Part shown: positions 22,029-34,656 of the stretch, piece by piece
Numbering within the stretch: the stretch's first letter is position 1
Layout of the letters: every line of letters starts with the position of its first letter
Assembly: GCF_004011695.2 (NCBI RefSeq)
Contig: NC_082415.1
Location: forward strand, 1,240,001-1,304,000
DNA length: 64,000 nucleotides
Direction: 5' to 3'
Source of the DNA: Ascochyta rabiei
Lineage: Eukaryota > Ascomycota > Dothideomycetes > Pleosporales > Didymellaceae
Position numbers and translations under genes: made by a program
The notes under the pieces: model-generated
Databases searched by the model: none
Told to the model about the DNA's origin: nothing
The model's input: the letters and a program-made list of their open reading frames with translations, nothing else

Positions 22029-25000
22029 ATGGCAGACGCAGCTCCTCCCCCGCCCCTGCAGGACGGCCCCTTTGTCCTCCGCAAGCTCGTCTCGGACCTG
22101 CCGCTGTCCGCGGACGGGCAACACAGCGATGCGCGCATCACCTGCGTCGAGATCTGGGGTACGTGCTTGGCCTCCCGTCCGCAGCCTCCACGCCCACGCC
22201 CCCCGCAGCTGACTGCCCCCCAGACGGCAACCTCTACGTGGGCACCTCGGCCGCCGAGCTCCTCCACTTCGTCCTGCTCCCCCCCGACGCCGACGACCCT
22301 TCGGCAGAGCCCACCGCCATCGTCGCCTCCAGGCTCGAGCCCCCGCACAACGACCCCACCGGCCCCGGCGTGCAGCAGATCCTCGTCCTCCCCCGCATCT
22401 GCAAGGCATGCGTCCTGTGCAACAACACCCTGTCCATGTACTCGCTGCCCGAGCTGAGCCCGGACTCGACCTTCAAGCCCATCTCTTGCCTGTGGGTCGG
22501 CGGCGTCGACCTGAACGAAGCAGAGGGCGACGACGAGGGCGTCGTCGTCGTCATTGGCCTGAAGAAGAGGCTGCGACTCGTCCAGATCACCGAGAGCTCG
22601 CCGCCCAAGGCAGTCAAGTCCATCGAGTATGGCGCATGTCTGCTCTCTGTCAGGCGCGACGCCTTCTCGTGCGCCGCTGACAGCCACTCGTATGCGCTGC
22701 TGGACGTGATGCACCAGCAGAAGATTGGCCTGTTCCCCATCTCGTCTTTGGATCCCAACGCTGGCCATGTCGGAGGCGCTGCCGAGACAATCGCTACCGT
22801 GCCTCACCCCCCGTCGAGAAGTCTGTCGTCCGCGAGCGCACAGCCATCCGCGAGCGAGCAGAGAGGCCACAACCGAAGCACGAGCCTCAATATCATGGGC
22901 ATAGGCAGCGCTCCTTCTTCACGAACCGCAAGCCCACCACCCCCGCCACAACGCCATGGTTTTAATGTACCAGACTCACCATCACCGACCGTCTCGCCAG
23001 CACCGGCCCACCACCCCGCTCGCTCTCCCGCACGCCCTGCCGCAGGAGAAGCCACAGAGGGCACAGCTGCTGAGAAGCCTTTACCGCCCCCGCCAGGAGA
23101 GGCCATCCCGCAGCTGGAGCTACAGAAAGCTCCACAGCCCCCGCCCTTCGTTCCTCTAAGGCCCCACATTGCATCACCAACCCCAAACGAGTTCCTGCTC
23201 ACCGTTGGCACCACCCCATCCGAACAGGGCGTCGGCATGTTCGTCAACCTGGACGGCGACATGTGCCGGGGAAGCATACAGTTCAGCAGTTACCCGGATG
23301 CACTGCTAGTCGACGGCTCGGGCATAGATTGGACAGCCTCCATGGGCCCTGACATGGACGCCGAGGAAGGCTACGTGCTGGCTGCGGTTCACCGAGGGGC
23401 TGGTGATGAGCTTGAGTACGGCGTTGAGATCCAAAGATGGGACGTGGATCCTGGTGCGGGCGAAGCAACCAAAGATTGGCTGAACCTCGGCGCACTAGGT
23501 CTCTCGACACCAGACGGTACCCACATCCCAACACCCCTGGGTATGCGTACCATAGTCCAGCCTTACGACCTTGTCCTTCCTCAAATCGGGGCCAAGCTTA
23601 CTGTGCAGCGGCTGCAGCTTCCCTCCAAGACGGGTGTAGACACGCCAGAGAGAGCAGCGCCAGTCCACACAGCGCAAGAAAAGGCAGACCTCGAGTTTAC
23701 AGAGCGGCTGTCCAAGCTGAAGTCTCGGAATGTGATATGGGCCGGCAACCAGATTTGGTGGATTGTCCGCAACCCCCTCGTCACACGCTTGGACTCGCGT
23801 TTGGAGCAAGCTACGTTCGCAACCGTCGACGGTGAATGGAGATTACACCCGCATCGCAACCCGGTGGAGAGAGTACTTGGCGACATACGAGGGCAAGATC
23901 CCCGCAACGAGTCCGAGTATCTCAGCCTCATCTACATACGTCAAAAGGCATCCGTACTCCTTTTCATGGACGTCGTCCTTCGCACAAGGATCAACATCAT
24001 CATCTTCGAAAACGAGAAACGCATCACCGAACAAGCTCTCATCGAAGGTGAGGTGGATCCACGTATCGTGTTATCGTTGCTACCGGTCTTGAACAAAGAA
24101 GTGGTCCAGGGACCGGAAGGCATCCAGGTCTCTGGTGGTATAACATCAATCATCGAGCAGTTCTTGCGGCAGAATGACCTGTCGACAATGCCGACAGACG
24201 TCAACGGGCCTTTTGGTGATAACCTGCTCCATTTCGTTAAGAGGTATCTGCAGTTCTGGAGAAGGAGGAAGGGCATGGCAAGCGTTACGAGTGATCCGTT
24301 CGTCTTCAGCACGGTTGACGCTGCACTGTTGCATATCTTATTATTACTGGATCAAGGCAGCCCCAATGGCACGTCAAGCACAGGAATGTATCGTGCCGAG
24401 CTTAATGAGCTCGTCGACCGGGAGGTCGAGTGTTTTGACCGAGCTGTGGAACTACTCGAACAGTTCAATCGGCTCTACGTGCTTAGTAGGCTGTATCAAA
24501 GCAACTGCAAGGCGTCAGCCAAGGCTTCAAAGGTGCTAGCCACATGGAAACGCATCCTTGATGGCGAGGAAGATGCGGGTGGCGCCTTTGTCGACGGCGA
24601 GAACGAGCTGCGCAAGTATCTTGCACGCATTCGGGATCAGTCGCTAGTGGAGGAGTACGGCGCATGGCTCGCGAATCGCAACCCCAAGCTCGGTGTACAG
24701 ATCTTTGCCGACGATCACAGTAGAGTCAAGTTCGAGCCCACAAGCGCTGTTGAGCTGCTGAAGGAAAAGGCTCCCGGTGCTGTCAAAGAGTACCTGGAGT
24801 ACCTCGTCTTTGGCAAAAAGGTACATGTCTCACATAGTAGTCACACTTGCCAGATTACTAACCTTGGATAGCACACACGCTATGTGAACGAGTTGATTGC
24901 GTTCTATCTAGACACAGTCATTCACGAGCTCGAGACCAATTCCGAGTCCCGTGACACATTATCCCAGACCTACGAGACCTACCGCATCCTCGAGCCCCCA

Positions 25001-25669
25001 AAACCCACCTACCACCAATTCATAACCGACAACGCCATCCCAGCAGAATGGTGGCAAGCACGCCTACGCCTCCTCCAACTCCTCGGCTCCAACCAGCCTA
25101 CTACCTCCTCCTACCATGTCAGCACCATCCTCGCACGCCTCGAGCCGTACGAGGAAGAACTGGTGCCCGAGATGATCATCCTGCACGGCCGCCAGGAACA
25201 GCATCAAGAAGCGCTACGCCTGTTGACGCACGGTCTTGGCGACTTCGACACAGCGATAAGCTACTGTCTGTATGGATACAGTTCCATCTTCCGCCCCACC
25301 ACCAGCGGCACGCTACCGATCCCACAATCCGAGCTCCCGTCGCGCCTCGAGCAGTCGCGGCTCTTCAACTTTCTCCTACAAGAGTTCCTCAACATCGAGG
25401 ACATGTCGCAGCGTGTCGACAGAACCGGCGAGTTGCTGGAACGCTTCGGCGGCTGGTTCGATATCGGCGACGTGCTTGCCATGCTGCCCAACGAGTGGAG
25501 TGTGGACATCTTCTCCGGCTTCCTGATCAACAGCCTGCGAAGGCTAGTGAGGGAGAAGGCAGAAAGCGACATTGTCAAGGCGCTCAGCGATGCGCAGAAC
25601 AGCCAGACGAGCGTTGAGCTGGTCGAGAAGAGAGAGGCTGCTAAGCCGGTCGTCGAGAGGGTCGGTTGA
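22029..25669 (+). CDS. VPS3: CORVET tethering complex subunit Vps3 (TGFBRAP1-like)
   Basis: Exons 22029-22158, 22224-24820 and 24872-25669 encode 1174 residues. The N-terminal third is a citron-homology (CNH) domain (DGNLYVGTSAAELLHF and following strands) interrupted at about 255-385 by a Pro/Ser-rich low-complexity insertion. The middle carries the Vps39/TGF-beta-receptor-associated domain with NVIWAGNQIWWIVRNPLV and YLQFWRRRKG segments. The C-terminal part is helical repeats, with YETYRILEPPKPTYHQF and the EEELVPEMIILHGRQEQHQEALRLL clathrin-repeat helix. Vps3 binds Rab5-type GTPases and tethers early endosomes in traffic to the vacuole. VPS39/Vam6 is the related HOPS subunit; the early DGNLYVG strand and size favour Vps3, but a search should confirm. 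Confidence 0.9.
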
Positions 25670-26600
25670 TGGACAGATGGCATCGGCGACAACGATGGGT
25701 GCCTCCAATGCTAGAACAGATTTCTTATTCCATTGCAACGCTCAGAGCCGGCGCCATGCATGCATACACGCATGTTCTCATTCGTCGCCGCGGGTATTCT
25801 ACTCTTTGACTAGTATTCTTCCTATCCTTCTACTGACCTACATGCGGGCGAGAGACTGGGTGGTGCTGGAACGGGAGGATAAGATTCATCCTATCCCATC
25901 ACATGGAGATGGTGAACAGGCGGTTTCGTAGCCATGCGTCCCTTTTGCTGGCGGACGCTGTACTTGTACGTGTGCAGCCAAGGCAGGAGGACGACAGTCA
26001 CAAGGTCACATCACAGAAGAGTTCAAGAGTTGGGGTGAAGACGGGTGTTTTGTAGTTCGAGTGGGGAGAGAGAAAACCAGCACCATGATTGCTTTCTCAA
26101 TTACACAACTAGTCGACACACCCGCAATACGCTCCGAGGACCACTGAAGCCAGCCAAGTGAGTCCTAACCACTTTGCAGTGACAAAACTCGCATGGTTGG
26201 GACGAAACTAGATACGAGACAAGGAAACACAAGAGAGCGCGGGAAAGACAGAAGACCGCGCCTAACGATGGAGTTGCTCGCAAGAGAACAGATAAGAGAT
26301 AATCCAGATTTCGATCAGGTCGGACCGCCGGTAGAGATTCGATAAGAAGAGAAGCAAGAAAATAGGAAAGTGTCGAGCTGGAGCATTATGTCCTTCGCTT
26401 GGTTCCCCCCTGTCCATGCTTCCTCTTTCTCTAACTGGTTGTAAATGCTCGCTAAGACAGAAAAGGACAAATCCATCGTAACCAGAAAATGGAACTTGAG
26501 CTAACGGTCAACTCGTAAATGCTGTGTGCTCCAATTCCCAAGTGCTGAGGTTGGAAGGTATTCGCCAAGACGCCATGTCCAAGAAGTGGATGCATAATCA
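25670..26600. other. Intergenic between convergent VPS3 and the BNI4-like gene
   Basis: Both 3' UTRs should end here. No reading frame or repeat worth noting. Confidence 0.5.
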
Positions 26601-28806
26601 TTAGAAGAAATGTGTGTGGGGTTTGGATGATTCATGAACTTCCATCTCCTGGCCAAAGTGTTAGCAAGAGTCGCATCAAGACTCCTACGGAGATGCATAC
26701 CATTTTGAAGGAGTTGAGTTCCTCCTTGATTTGTTGCGCGAGCATAGGCGTGAGCCTGTTGCAGGTCGCGATGTCTCCTCGGCGGTCGTAATCGTGAGGT
26801 GACCATGCATCGTGGAATTGGATGCGCGGGCTGAAAGAGATATTCCTGGAAGCAGCCGGAGTGACTGGCAGGCTTCTTGTACTTCCGTTCGTAATTTTTG
26901 GAGGTTTCGTGAAGTAGTCGTCGCTGTTCGCCTTACCCTTGTCGTGGGTAGGGGTAATCGGCGCGTTGATAGCGAACGTGGGTTGTGGGCCGTCAAGAGG
27001 TCGAATGGTGGGCGACCCAGAGTCTGAGTTGGTTCCGTTACCTAGCAATGGTCAGCAAGGGCTCAGACGATGGAGATGCAGGCGGTGCAACTCACGCTTC
27101 AATATGCCCTTCTTCATGTTGGAAAGGATCTCAGCACGTTCGCGGTCTCCGCCGACAATGCTCTTCCTTGCCATTTCACTGGCAATCGAGCCATCGGCGT
27201 TGACAATCTCGGCAGTCCGACCAGCATCAATCGAGTTGCGCTCCAGCCTGGGATATCCGGTACCACCACGGACCTGATCCTGGGCTTTTGCGTTGACGTT
27301 GACCTTCTGGCGTTCTGCTTCAACAGAGACCATTGAGACCTGACCAACGCTGGGCCGAGAGATGGGCCCATCAGCAGCGGGTACGCCGATGACGGATTTC
27401 GGTCGGAATAGCCCCTTGATGGATCTGGTGCCCTTTTTCATCCCGCTACCCATCTTTCGAAGCATGATGGAGGCGGACGAAGCAGCCGACTGGATGGAGA
27501 GGTTGTCATTCGAGCCAATCCCCCCCTGGCCGGAGTAGATACCAGCGCCAATGCCAGCAGCTTCCTGCTTTGCAATGATGGCGGCCTGTTCCGCATCCTC
27601 ATTAGTTTGGTACTTGTCTTTTCTCAGCCTCGCACGTTCGGCAGAGATGGCATTCTCGGCAGAAGCACGTCGCAGCTCGGCGGCGCTGCCGAAAGAGAAG
27701 GCTCTTCGTAGACGTGACTTCATGCCCTTGTCCTTCTCATTCACAGCTGCGAGATGCTTCATGGCTTCGCTGCCAATCTGCCCTCTCGCCGCATTCGATG
27801 GTTCTGGAGGGGAGACTGGTTGTGACAAAGGAGAGGGTGCAGTTCGTCGTGCAGGCTCTGCAGCTGCAGCAGTCGGTGGTTTGGGCGAGGTGCTTGACTG
27901 GATGCTACTGGCGCTGCCTTGTCTTTGGTGGCTGTGACTCGAGGCTGGTCGGCTGCCGGGCCGTCCTGAGTTGGACGTAGGCCGCCCAGTGCCGGTTACC
28001 GCTGTTTTCACTGGGACAGACCCAGCCAGAGTGGCACTAGGTGGTTGTTCATTGCCTTCCACTCCAGCGAAGCTACGACGCCTGTAGCGTTTCGCAGAGT
28101 CTTGGGTGCCAACTTGCACAAGGGTGTTGTCTGCGCTATTAGCCCGATTGTGTCCAGGTCTGCCGGTTGGTGTCAAGTCGTTGTCACCGACCGATGTGTC
28201 GTGGGTCGAGTTTGTGGGCGTGCTTGCTGTGGATGATCGTTGGGTCGCTGTTGGCGTAGAAGCACCTGTCGATATGCTGGCCGAGGAGTCTGTTCTCGCA
28301 GCGGCTCGCCTGTAGCGTCCCGGCGACGCCTTGACGGGAGCGTCGTCGAGCGAGAGCGACAGGTCAGGGATGGCGGTCGACAGTGTGATGGCAGTGAAGT
28401 CACCAATGGGCTTGATGTCGTTGTCATCTTTCGAGATGTGCGCGAGCGAGCGACTGGAAGAGCCCGATGTCGACACGGTGGAGTCGGACGAGGAGGAGGG
28501 ATGAGAGGGGTGGCCAAGGCGAGCTTGCTGTCTATGGGCGGGAGGCTGCTGTTGTGGAGGCTGAGTGTTTTGCACGGCGGCAGGCTTGTTGTCCTGGCGT
28601 AGCTGGGGCGTGCTCGCAAAGGCATAGGGGGCTATGGGAGTCGAAGTGCCTCTGTAGCCTGTGCCCCCAGCCTGCCCGCTGTAGTTTCGCTGCATGTGCT
28701 GGCGTTGCTGGTGGGGTTGCGACGGCGCGGTTGGGTAGGCATCGGGAGAATATGGCATTGTAATGGGCGAGGTGGTCTGGGAGATTGGCGCAAGTACCTG
28801 AGCCAT
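26601..28806 (-). CDS. BNI4: BNI4-like PP1-docking scaffold protein
   Basis: Exons in transcript order 27096-28806, 26701-27041 and 26601-26648 give 699 residues. Residues 1-340 are low-complexity (Pro, Gln, Ser, Thr); 385-560 is basic and includes LRRAFSFGSAAELRRASAENA. The C-terminal 65 residues are the informative part: RNISF (636-640) fits the RVxF-type docking motif for protein phosphatase 1, followed by a YDRRGDIATCNRLTPMLAQQ block and an EMEVHESSKPHTHFF end. This matches the conserved tail of fungal Bni4 homologues, which recruit Glc7/PP1 and chitin synthase machinery to the septum or bud neck in yeast. Whether the role is the same here is inference. The last exon is 48 nt. The start is the most upstream ATG before the Pro-rich region is well formed; the frame remains open upstream to 29142, so the N-terminus is uncertain. 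Confidence 0.75.
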
Positions 28807-29776
28807 GTGGACCTCGTTACCACACGACTGTCGAGGCTGGGTGGTGGGTGGTAAGTGCTGTCGACGGGGACAGCGCCTGGAGCAGAGAGGACGGGACCTA
28901 GACGGAGCGGCAGTGTTAGCAGCGGTGCTCTGAGCGTGGGTGGGTCCGTCTGATGGACGATGGGACGAGGTGCTAGTGGCGGGCCATGCGGCCACTGGCG
29001 GCTGTGCAAGGACGTGGGGAGTGGAGGGAGGAGGGAGGAGGCGGCGTGGGCGGGAGGGCGACAGGGCGACAGGGCGACAGGGCAACACGCCCATGTGCGA
29101 GTGTGGACAGACGGACAGGACGGAGAGCAGTACCTGAGACAAAGGAAAGCAGAAAAGCTATTAAAACAGAGAAGAGAAGGCGGCGGCAGGCGGGCGCGGA
29201 GAGGCTGTCGTGGGTGCGACGGAGATGGCAGCAGTGTACCAAGCCTCCCGAGACGGTGTTCAAGCGTGCATTGGACGGTCACTCGAGTCGTGGGCGCGGC
29301 GGACGGCAGACGACGAACGGCAGACGGTGGACGATGGACGGGTCGACAGTCGAGCAGAAAAGGAAACGGGAAAGAATAGGGAGAGAGACAGCGAGACAGA
29401 GAGACAGAGAGACGAAGACGGAGACGGAGAGGGTGGGCGGTCAGCGGCGGCGGGTGAAGGGTTGCTGAGGTTGCTGCTCTCTCTCCGAAAGAAGGGGGTA
29501 GAGTTAGCGTCGTCGACTGCGCGTCCGTGCCATGGGCCGCAGGGTGCCCATCCAGTTCAATACGTTCACTCACGCCAGCCATTCACAGCACGGCCTGCCC
29601 ATCCCAGCGCCGCTGCACCAAGCTGTCGTCGTCGTCGCGCTGTCCTGGGGGGTGCGTGAGCCGCGACGAGCCCACGGCCGTCGCGGTGTTCCCTGCGCGC
29701 TGACAGCCCCTCGACGTCTTCGCTGCCATTCTCCTGCAGCCTGGAGGGAGGGGGGCAAGGCTGCAGGGCGCGTACT

Positions 29777-29916
29777 ATGGACTGTGGACTGTGGACTGTG
29801 GACTGTGGACTACCAACCGTGGACTGTCGATTGTGGACTGTCGATGGTGGACTGTCGACTGACTACACAGTATCGACTATGGACTGGACTATGGACTATG
29901 GCCTCTGGACTATGGC
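29777..29916. repeat. TGGACTG 7-bp tandem, degenerating downstream
   Basis: About five perfect TGGACTG units and then many diverged copies with ATGGACT and TCGACTG variants. Confidence 0.85.
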
Positions 29917-30540
29917 CTAGCACGCCGTAGTACGCACACCACCACACCACCACACCTGCCATTGCGCCGATCGCCCAGGCTGTCTAGCTATCTACATGCT
30001 GTTGTCTTTCAGCACTCACTCTATAACGCACACAATACCTCGAGTGGAGCGTCTCTGGCTCATAGCGTGCTCGAGCTTGCCTGACGTTTTGACGTCCTGA
30101 CTCCTGACGCCTGACGTTGACGTTGAGCAGCGCGAGCACCACCACCCCGTACATCTCCCTACCCTTCCTCACACCCCGTCTGCCTGGTAACGGTGAGGTG
30201 CAGCAGAGCAGCCAGGGTTGGTCACGGCGGCCAGGGTCACCCACGCCAGAACCTCGTCTGCTGGCTGCCGTGCGGGGCGCGATCCGGCGCAGAGCAGCAC
30301 AACACAGGCTCACGCTCGTCTTCACCAGCCGCCATGTTCTCGCGCATTCCAAACGTGCATTTGCGTCGCCTGGAAATTTTGGTTTGCCCGGAAGCGGCCT
30401 TGGCCCAGGGTCCATGTACGCACTGTGCACGACGCACAAGGCCCAGGAGCGCTCGACTCTTGACATCAGCCACGAATCTGAATGTTTGTGCACTGGATGC
30501 GTTTGTCAGATTGGTTTGATCCTCTGTGCGCGATTGCTGT

Positions 30541-30676
30541 GCGCAATTGCCTGCCATTACCGTGCGATTGCCTGCCATTACCGTGCAATTGCATGCCATT
30601 ACCATGCCATTACCATGCCATTGCCTGCATTGCCTGACATTGCCGTGTCATGGCTGTGCCATTGCTATGCCATTGG
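30541..30676. repeat. Degenerate ATTGCCTGCCATTACCGTGC repeat
   Basis: Several approximately 20-21-bp copies, shrinking into shorter CCATTACCATG and TTGCCTGCA units. Confidence 0.8.
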
Positions 30677-31253
30677 CTCTTTTGGAGCTCGCCAAAAATA
30701 CACTGCTCGACGCCTTTAGCGTCGGTCAATACGAGAGGGATCCAATTTACTGTGAACAGTTACGAGACCGGCCGTTAATGAGAGCGAGCAAACGAATTGG
30801 CCAACTGCAGACGGCGTTGCGGGAGCCCACACGCAGCAGCATCCACGCGGCTGAGCGTTTGCAGCAGAGGATGAACGCAGGCGGTGGGGGGCAGACCTGC
30901 AGACGAGACGGCGCGAGGCCTCACGCATCTCCAACCGTGGCCTAACGAATGTTGACAGGGGTCCCGTCGCTGCCGTGCATACTAATAGTCCATAGTCCCA
31001 TATGATAAGGACGCTGGACGGTCAAAGTCCGTGAATTAAGACCTCACCGACATGTTTGTACCCCGCTCCATTGACAGGGCAGCAGCTCTGCTGCTCTCGT
31101 CCATGGACCATGGTTCCATTCGAGCACGAGATAACCTCATCGCGGCTCGCTCTCCCGGCATGCATCTATCCATGCATGCATGCAGCCAGCTATCGAGAGC
31201 AGCCATCATGACACGGCATAATCAGGGTCCTCCACCGAGATCGCTGCACACTG

Positions 31254-31288
31254 CACGCCTCACGCCTCACGCCTCACGCCTCACGCCA
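31254..31288. repeat. CACGCCT 7-bp tandem
   Basis: Five units of CACGCCT. Confidence 0.85.
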
Positions 31289-33997
31289 GCACGCCTGCAG
31301 GTTCGTCGACTGAGGGCAGTCAAAATAAATATTCCGCGTCTGGCGGGGATAGACAAGGCGGCGCTCGCTAAAGCGTGGGGAACCCACCCGCACCCAGCGA
31401 GATGAGATCGATTTCATGTGAATTTGCCGTCATCTTGTTAGATTGTGAGGCTCGCCTGCTCATACAACGCCTACCAAAGTCTCTGCCCTCGTCTCAACCC
31501 TCGATCCTTACCATCACAGCTTGCACTCGGACGGGCGTTCTGTCGCGGTTGCACCATGCCAACCGACTCCACTGTTTCATGCAGAACAGACCGGGATGAT
31601 GCCACTCACACGGCTAATTTTGGCCAACTCGCCACTACCGCCAGCTTCCTCCTGCCGCTTTTGGTAGCATCGAGCCCCACCACAAGACCCAGGTATTTCG
31701 CCTCATCTTTCAGGAGACGGCGAAATTGGGACGCTGGGCTTTGCAGCATTCTTGTATCACAGACACCGCCATCGTGAGCCGCAACCGTTCTACTCTCGCT
31801 ACCAGCTGGGGCCTTGTTCACTCACAGCTCGAAATTACCTTCTCGCGTACCCAGACTGGTGGGATTGCACCGAGGGGGCATCCGTGCTGGACCGGCTGTC
31901 TGGTCTCCTCGAACAAACTCGATGGTCGACGCTCCCAGCTGACGAGTCTTCACTTCAGTCCTCTCTTACGTCTGCGTCCAACGCCAGGGCCGATTGGACG
32001 CAATTGCACCAGTAGGCCCGTCACACCGCGTGCAGATGCACAAACAACGCACGCTTTACAACAAGTCGTAGGTTTCGAACCACAATGCTCAAGGACTCTT
32101 TTACCAGCGGCTGCCCTGTATCCGCTCAGTCTCACCGAGCTGACTAGCCCATTACGGTCCTTGGCCTCTCCAGCCGCGGAGACAAGCTAGCCAGCTGGGT
32201 CAGACAACAGCTATTCTCCACCATCGAGCCGGATAACTTGACCAACAGTAACAGAGAGCCCGCCGCGCTGACCATACACTATCATGAAGGCTGGACGCAC
32301 GCGTACCTCCACCGTTCGCCTGTGACCACAGGAGAGTGATGGTGCCGGGTCAAGGTGATCCCCACATGCCTTCCTCGCAGAGCTCGATATGTCCGGATTG
32401 GGTAGTGCGCGATACTATGACCTCAGCAACATCATACACCCCGCTTCCTGTTGACCACATTCCTCCACACGTTGTACAGCTTTCTTTGTACCAGCGCTAT
32501 TTTCTGCTCTGTGGGGCGTTCGCTTGTGCTTTCGAGTCTCCATCGCGATCTCTTACTCAACATATTTCAAAACTAAAAGGTCTATCCGGACGCTTGCTCT
32601 CAGGCTGTGACTTCGCCAGCATGTTGGCCCCGCGGGGCACCAATCGCTGCATTGCCTGCACCCAGGCCACGTAACGAACAGTTCGGCGAGTCCGGTTCAA
32701 CGTTGCGCAGAGCTTGCGGCTGTCGAATGGCGTGTCAGCACTTGCTCAGAATGCGACCAATCCTAGGGTCGAACAGGTGCAAAACTCGCTGCTGAGGCTC
32801 TAGGCCTGATCGACACGCCCTCCGTTTAGCAGCCGCCACCTGCGGGATCTCAGAGAGCTGGGTGCCGTGGGCCTGGGTTGACTGCATACACGGAACCTCT
32901 TCGTACAACAAATGTTGTTCAATTGCCTTTGCACTTCCGCGACTACTGCACCTGATTTGTTCTAGGGCGTTTCAAACTTCCCAACGTCGGAAGGAAGTCT
33001 CAGAACCGGATGAGTGGAGATTTTGTGCAGTCCTTGCTTCCAAACGGCAGACCCTAGTCGAGCTGACGCTTTGGAGCTCCACGAGCCACTGTTCGTGGGA
33101 GGAACCGGTCCCGGACTCAGGAAAAGTAGATTTCAAAAAACAGATTGCAACTTGGAAGTCAACAAATCAGCAGCTAGGGTTTATCTGATTTACACACCAT
33201 GATTTATCTCATTGGTGCAGCCTTACTCCTTACTATGGCACTGAGCGTGCTTCGAAACTCGCGCATCCACGGTGATTCAACACTGAAATTCCCCCACCAA
33301 ACCCCGCCAAATAGACTGAGGATGGAGATCAGGGCAGAATCCGGGGGACCTCGTCCCTGACGGTCATTCTCGGCTGCAGCACAACATTCAGCACACACAA
33401 TGACAGCATGTTACCAGTCGCACATCCCAATCTCCTTCTCTCCTACCAACTTGCAATCTTCCTTCAATCCGCTTCAAGCACGCGCTGACGTCAGTCCTTG
33501 AACACGTAAGCCGCGTAAGCTGTTAGTCCGGCTCAGCCTGAGAGCTGGGACACGGCTGTCATGACGGTACACACAGGTACCCGGACCCACAAATTCCACT
33601 TACTTGACTTTAGCACGACCGTTTCATGTCGACAACGGCCACGGATCGACGAGGTTTGTAAACGAAAACGGCTGTCGACTCGCAATTTCCTGTCCGCCCA
33701 TCGTCGATGAAACGTCGTGTAGCCGTTCAACCGTCTTCTCAGGGAAGGAATGGGGTCTGGGGTGACGACATTTCGTCGATTGTCATTTGGGGTCGCGTGC
33801 TGAGGTTGTCAGATCGTTGGATTACCGCGTAAGCGATGCAAAAACTCAATCGTGTACGACAACGTTCGTGTCGGGACGTGTCGTGCTGTCATCACATAAT
33901 GCTGTGTACTTTCATTTGTTGGCTTCAAGCAGTCACATCGAAAAAAAAGAAAAAATGCGCTGTGCGCTCCTCCAGTACAGAGCAGGGACAGAAAAAG

Positions 33998-34083
33998 CGA
34001 TGTCCGCAGGGCTCGAACCTACAACCTTTGGCGAGTTTCAGCGTAAACCGAAAACCAACGCGCTACCATTGCGCCAGGACACC
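33998..34083 (-). tRNA. tRNA-Arg (anticodon TCG) with a 14-nt intron
   Basis: On the minus strand a full cloverleaf folds: acceptor GGTGTCC/GGACATC with one G-T pair, D-stem GCGC/GCGC around AATGGTA, anticodon stem TTGGT/GCCAA, variable loop AGGTT, and T-arm GTAGG-TTCGAGC-CCTGC. The anticodon loop reads TT-TCG-G and is interrupted after position 37 by the 14-nt intron, as usual for eukaryotic nuclear tRNA genes. Base 33998 supplies a G discriminator. Boxes A and B are intact. The Arg assignment rests on the anticodon placement forced by the stem. Confidence 0.8.
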
Positions 34084-34320
34084 TTAAGTAACCGATTCCA
34101 GGTCATCTGATAGAGGATCGCCGATTTGTATCGTACATATCTCAGCTACTGAACCGAGCTAACAATCACCTCTTCACCCAATTCACATCACCGAGCACGT
34201 GACGCATACGCGCCCACTGCAAATTCCACCGGGCTCACCACCAACCACGCGATCCCGTCCTCCCAAAAAAAAAAAACGTAAACGCAACACCACCTCGCGA
34301 AGACGACCAATTAGGCAAAA
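34084..34320. other. Spacer between the two tRNA genes
   Basis: It includes an A11-12 run near 34266 on the plus strand, which on the minus strand is a T-run about 55 bp downstream of the tRNA-Gly 3' end and could act as a RNA polymerase III terminator. Nothing else is visible. Confidence 0.4.
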
Positions 34321-34414
34321 TGCATCGGCCGGGAATCGAACCCGGGGCTAGCCGAAACTGACCTGTTATTGCAAGGCTTGGCAACGGCTAATTTTACCAC
34401 TAAACCACCGATGC
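34321..34414 (-). tRNA. tRNA-Gly (anticodon GCC) with a 23-nt intron
   Basis: The minus strand gives acceptor GCATCGG/CCGATGC, D-arm GTTT-AGTGGTA-AAAT, anticodon stem AGCCG/CGGCT, loop TT-GCC-A interrupted after position 37 by a 23-nt intron, variable AGCC, and T-arm CCGGG-TTCGATT-CCCGG, then discriminator A. The D-arm TGGTTTAGTGGTA is typical of fungal tRNA-Gly(GCC). All stems pair. Confidence 0.95.
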
Positions 34415-34498
34415 TGATGATTTATTTGATGAAGAATCAACTTTTGCTATAATATTTATTGCTAGATAAATGTTTTCCTCTCATGTTTTTTTGTTCAG

Positions 34499-34656
34499 AC
34501 GGGACCCAAAGACTACGGCTCGAGGGGGTTGGTGGTGGAGAGATTTGATGGTTCGGCAGCTAAGTCTGTGGGAGGTGAGGATTCGGGACTGGCTTTGGGC
34601 TTGCTGAAGGAAATGGGTGTGTATGGATTAGATGTGGATGAATACTATGGCATTGC
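34499..34656 (+). pseudogene. Isolated exon-like coding fragment
   Basis: A pyrimidine-rich tract ending in TTCAG precedes 158 nt of clean coding-like sequence (GPKDYGSRGLVVERFDG, then GLALGLLKEMGVYGLDVDEY), which ends before a GTTAGT donor-like site. No adjoining exon with matching phase was found on either side. The protein family was not recognised. It may be a relic exon or chance. Confidence 0.3.

Larger units (their letters stand above)
28807..33997. other. Gene-poor region with degenerate tandem repeats
   Basis: About 5.2 kb upstream of the BNI4-like gene. It contains 7-bp tandems (29777-29916 and 31254-31288) and a roughly 21-bp degenerate repeat (30541-30676). Reading frames here lack family-like sequence. 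The first few hundred bases probably hold the BNI4-like promoter and leader. Confidence 0.5.

Noticed and set aside
21216..22409. Long plus- and minus-strand frames over the 11-bp minisatellite (repeats of Cys-Gly-Val or His-Thr-Pro)
   Set aside because: An 11-bp array without stops is open in all frames; composition is purely repeat-derived.
28632..29582. 316-codon minus-strand frame upstream of the BNI4-like start
   Set aside because: It is Pro/Leu/Arg-rich and overlaps the 5' end of the BNI4-like gene in another frame.
30117..30719. 200-codon plus-strand frame
   Set aside because: It runs into the degenerate 21-bp repeat and has no protein-like pattern.
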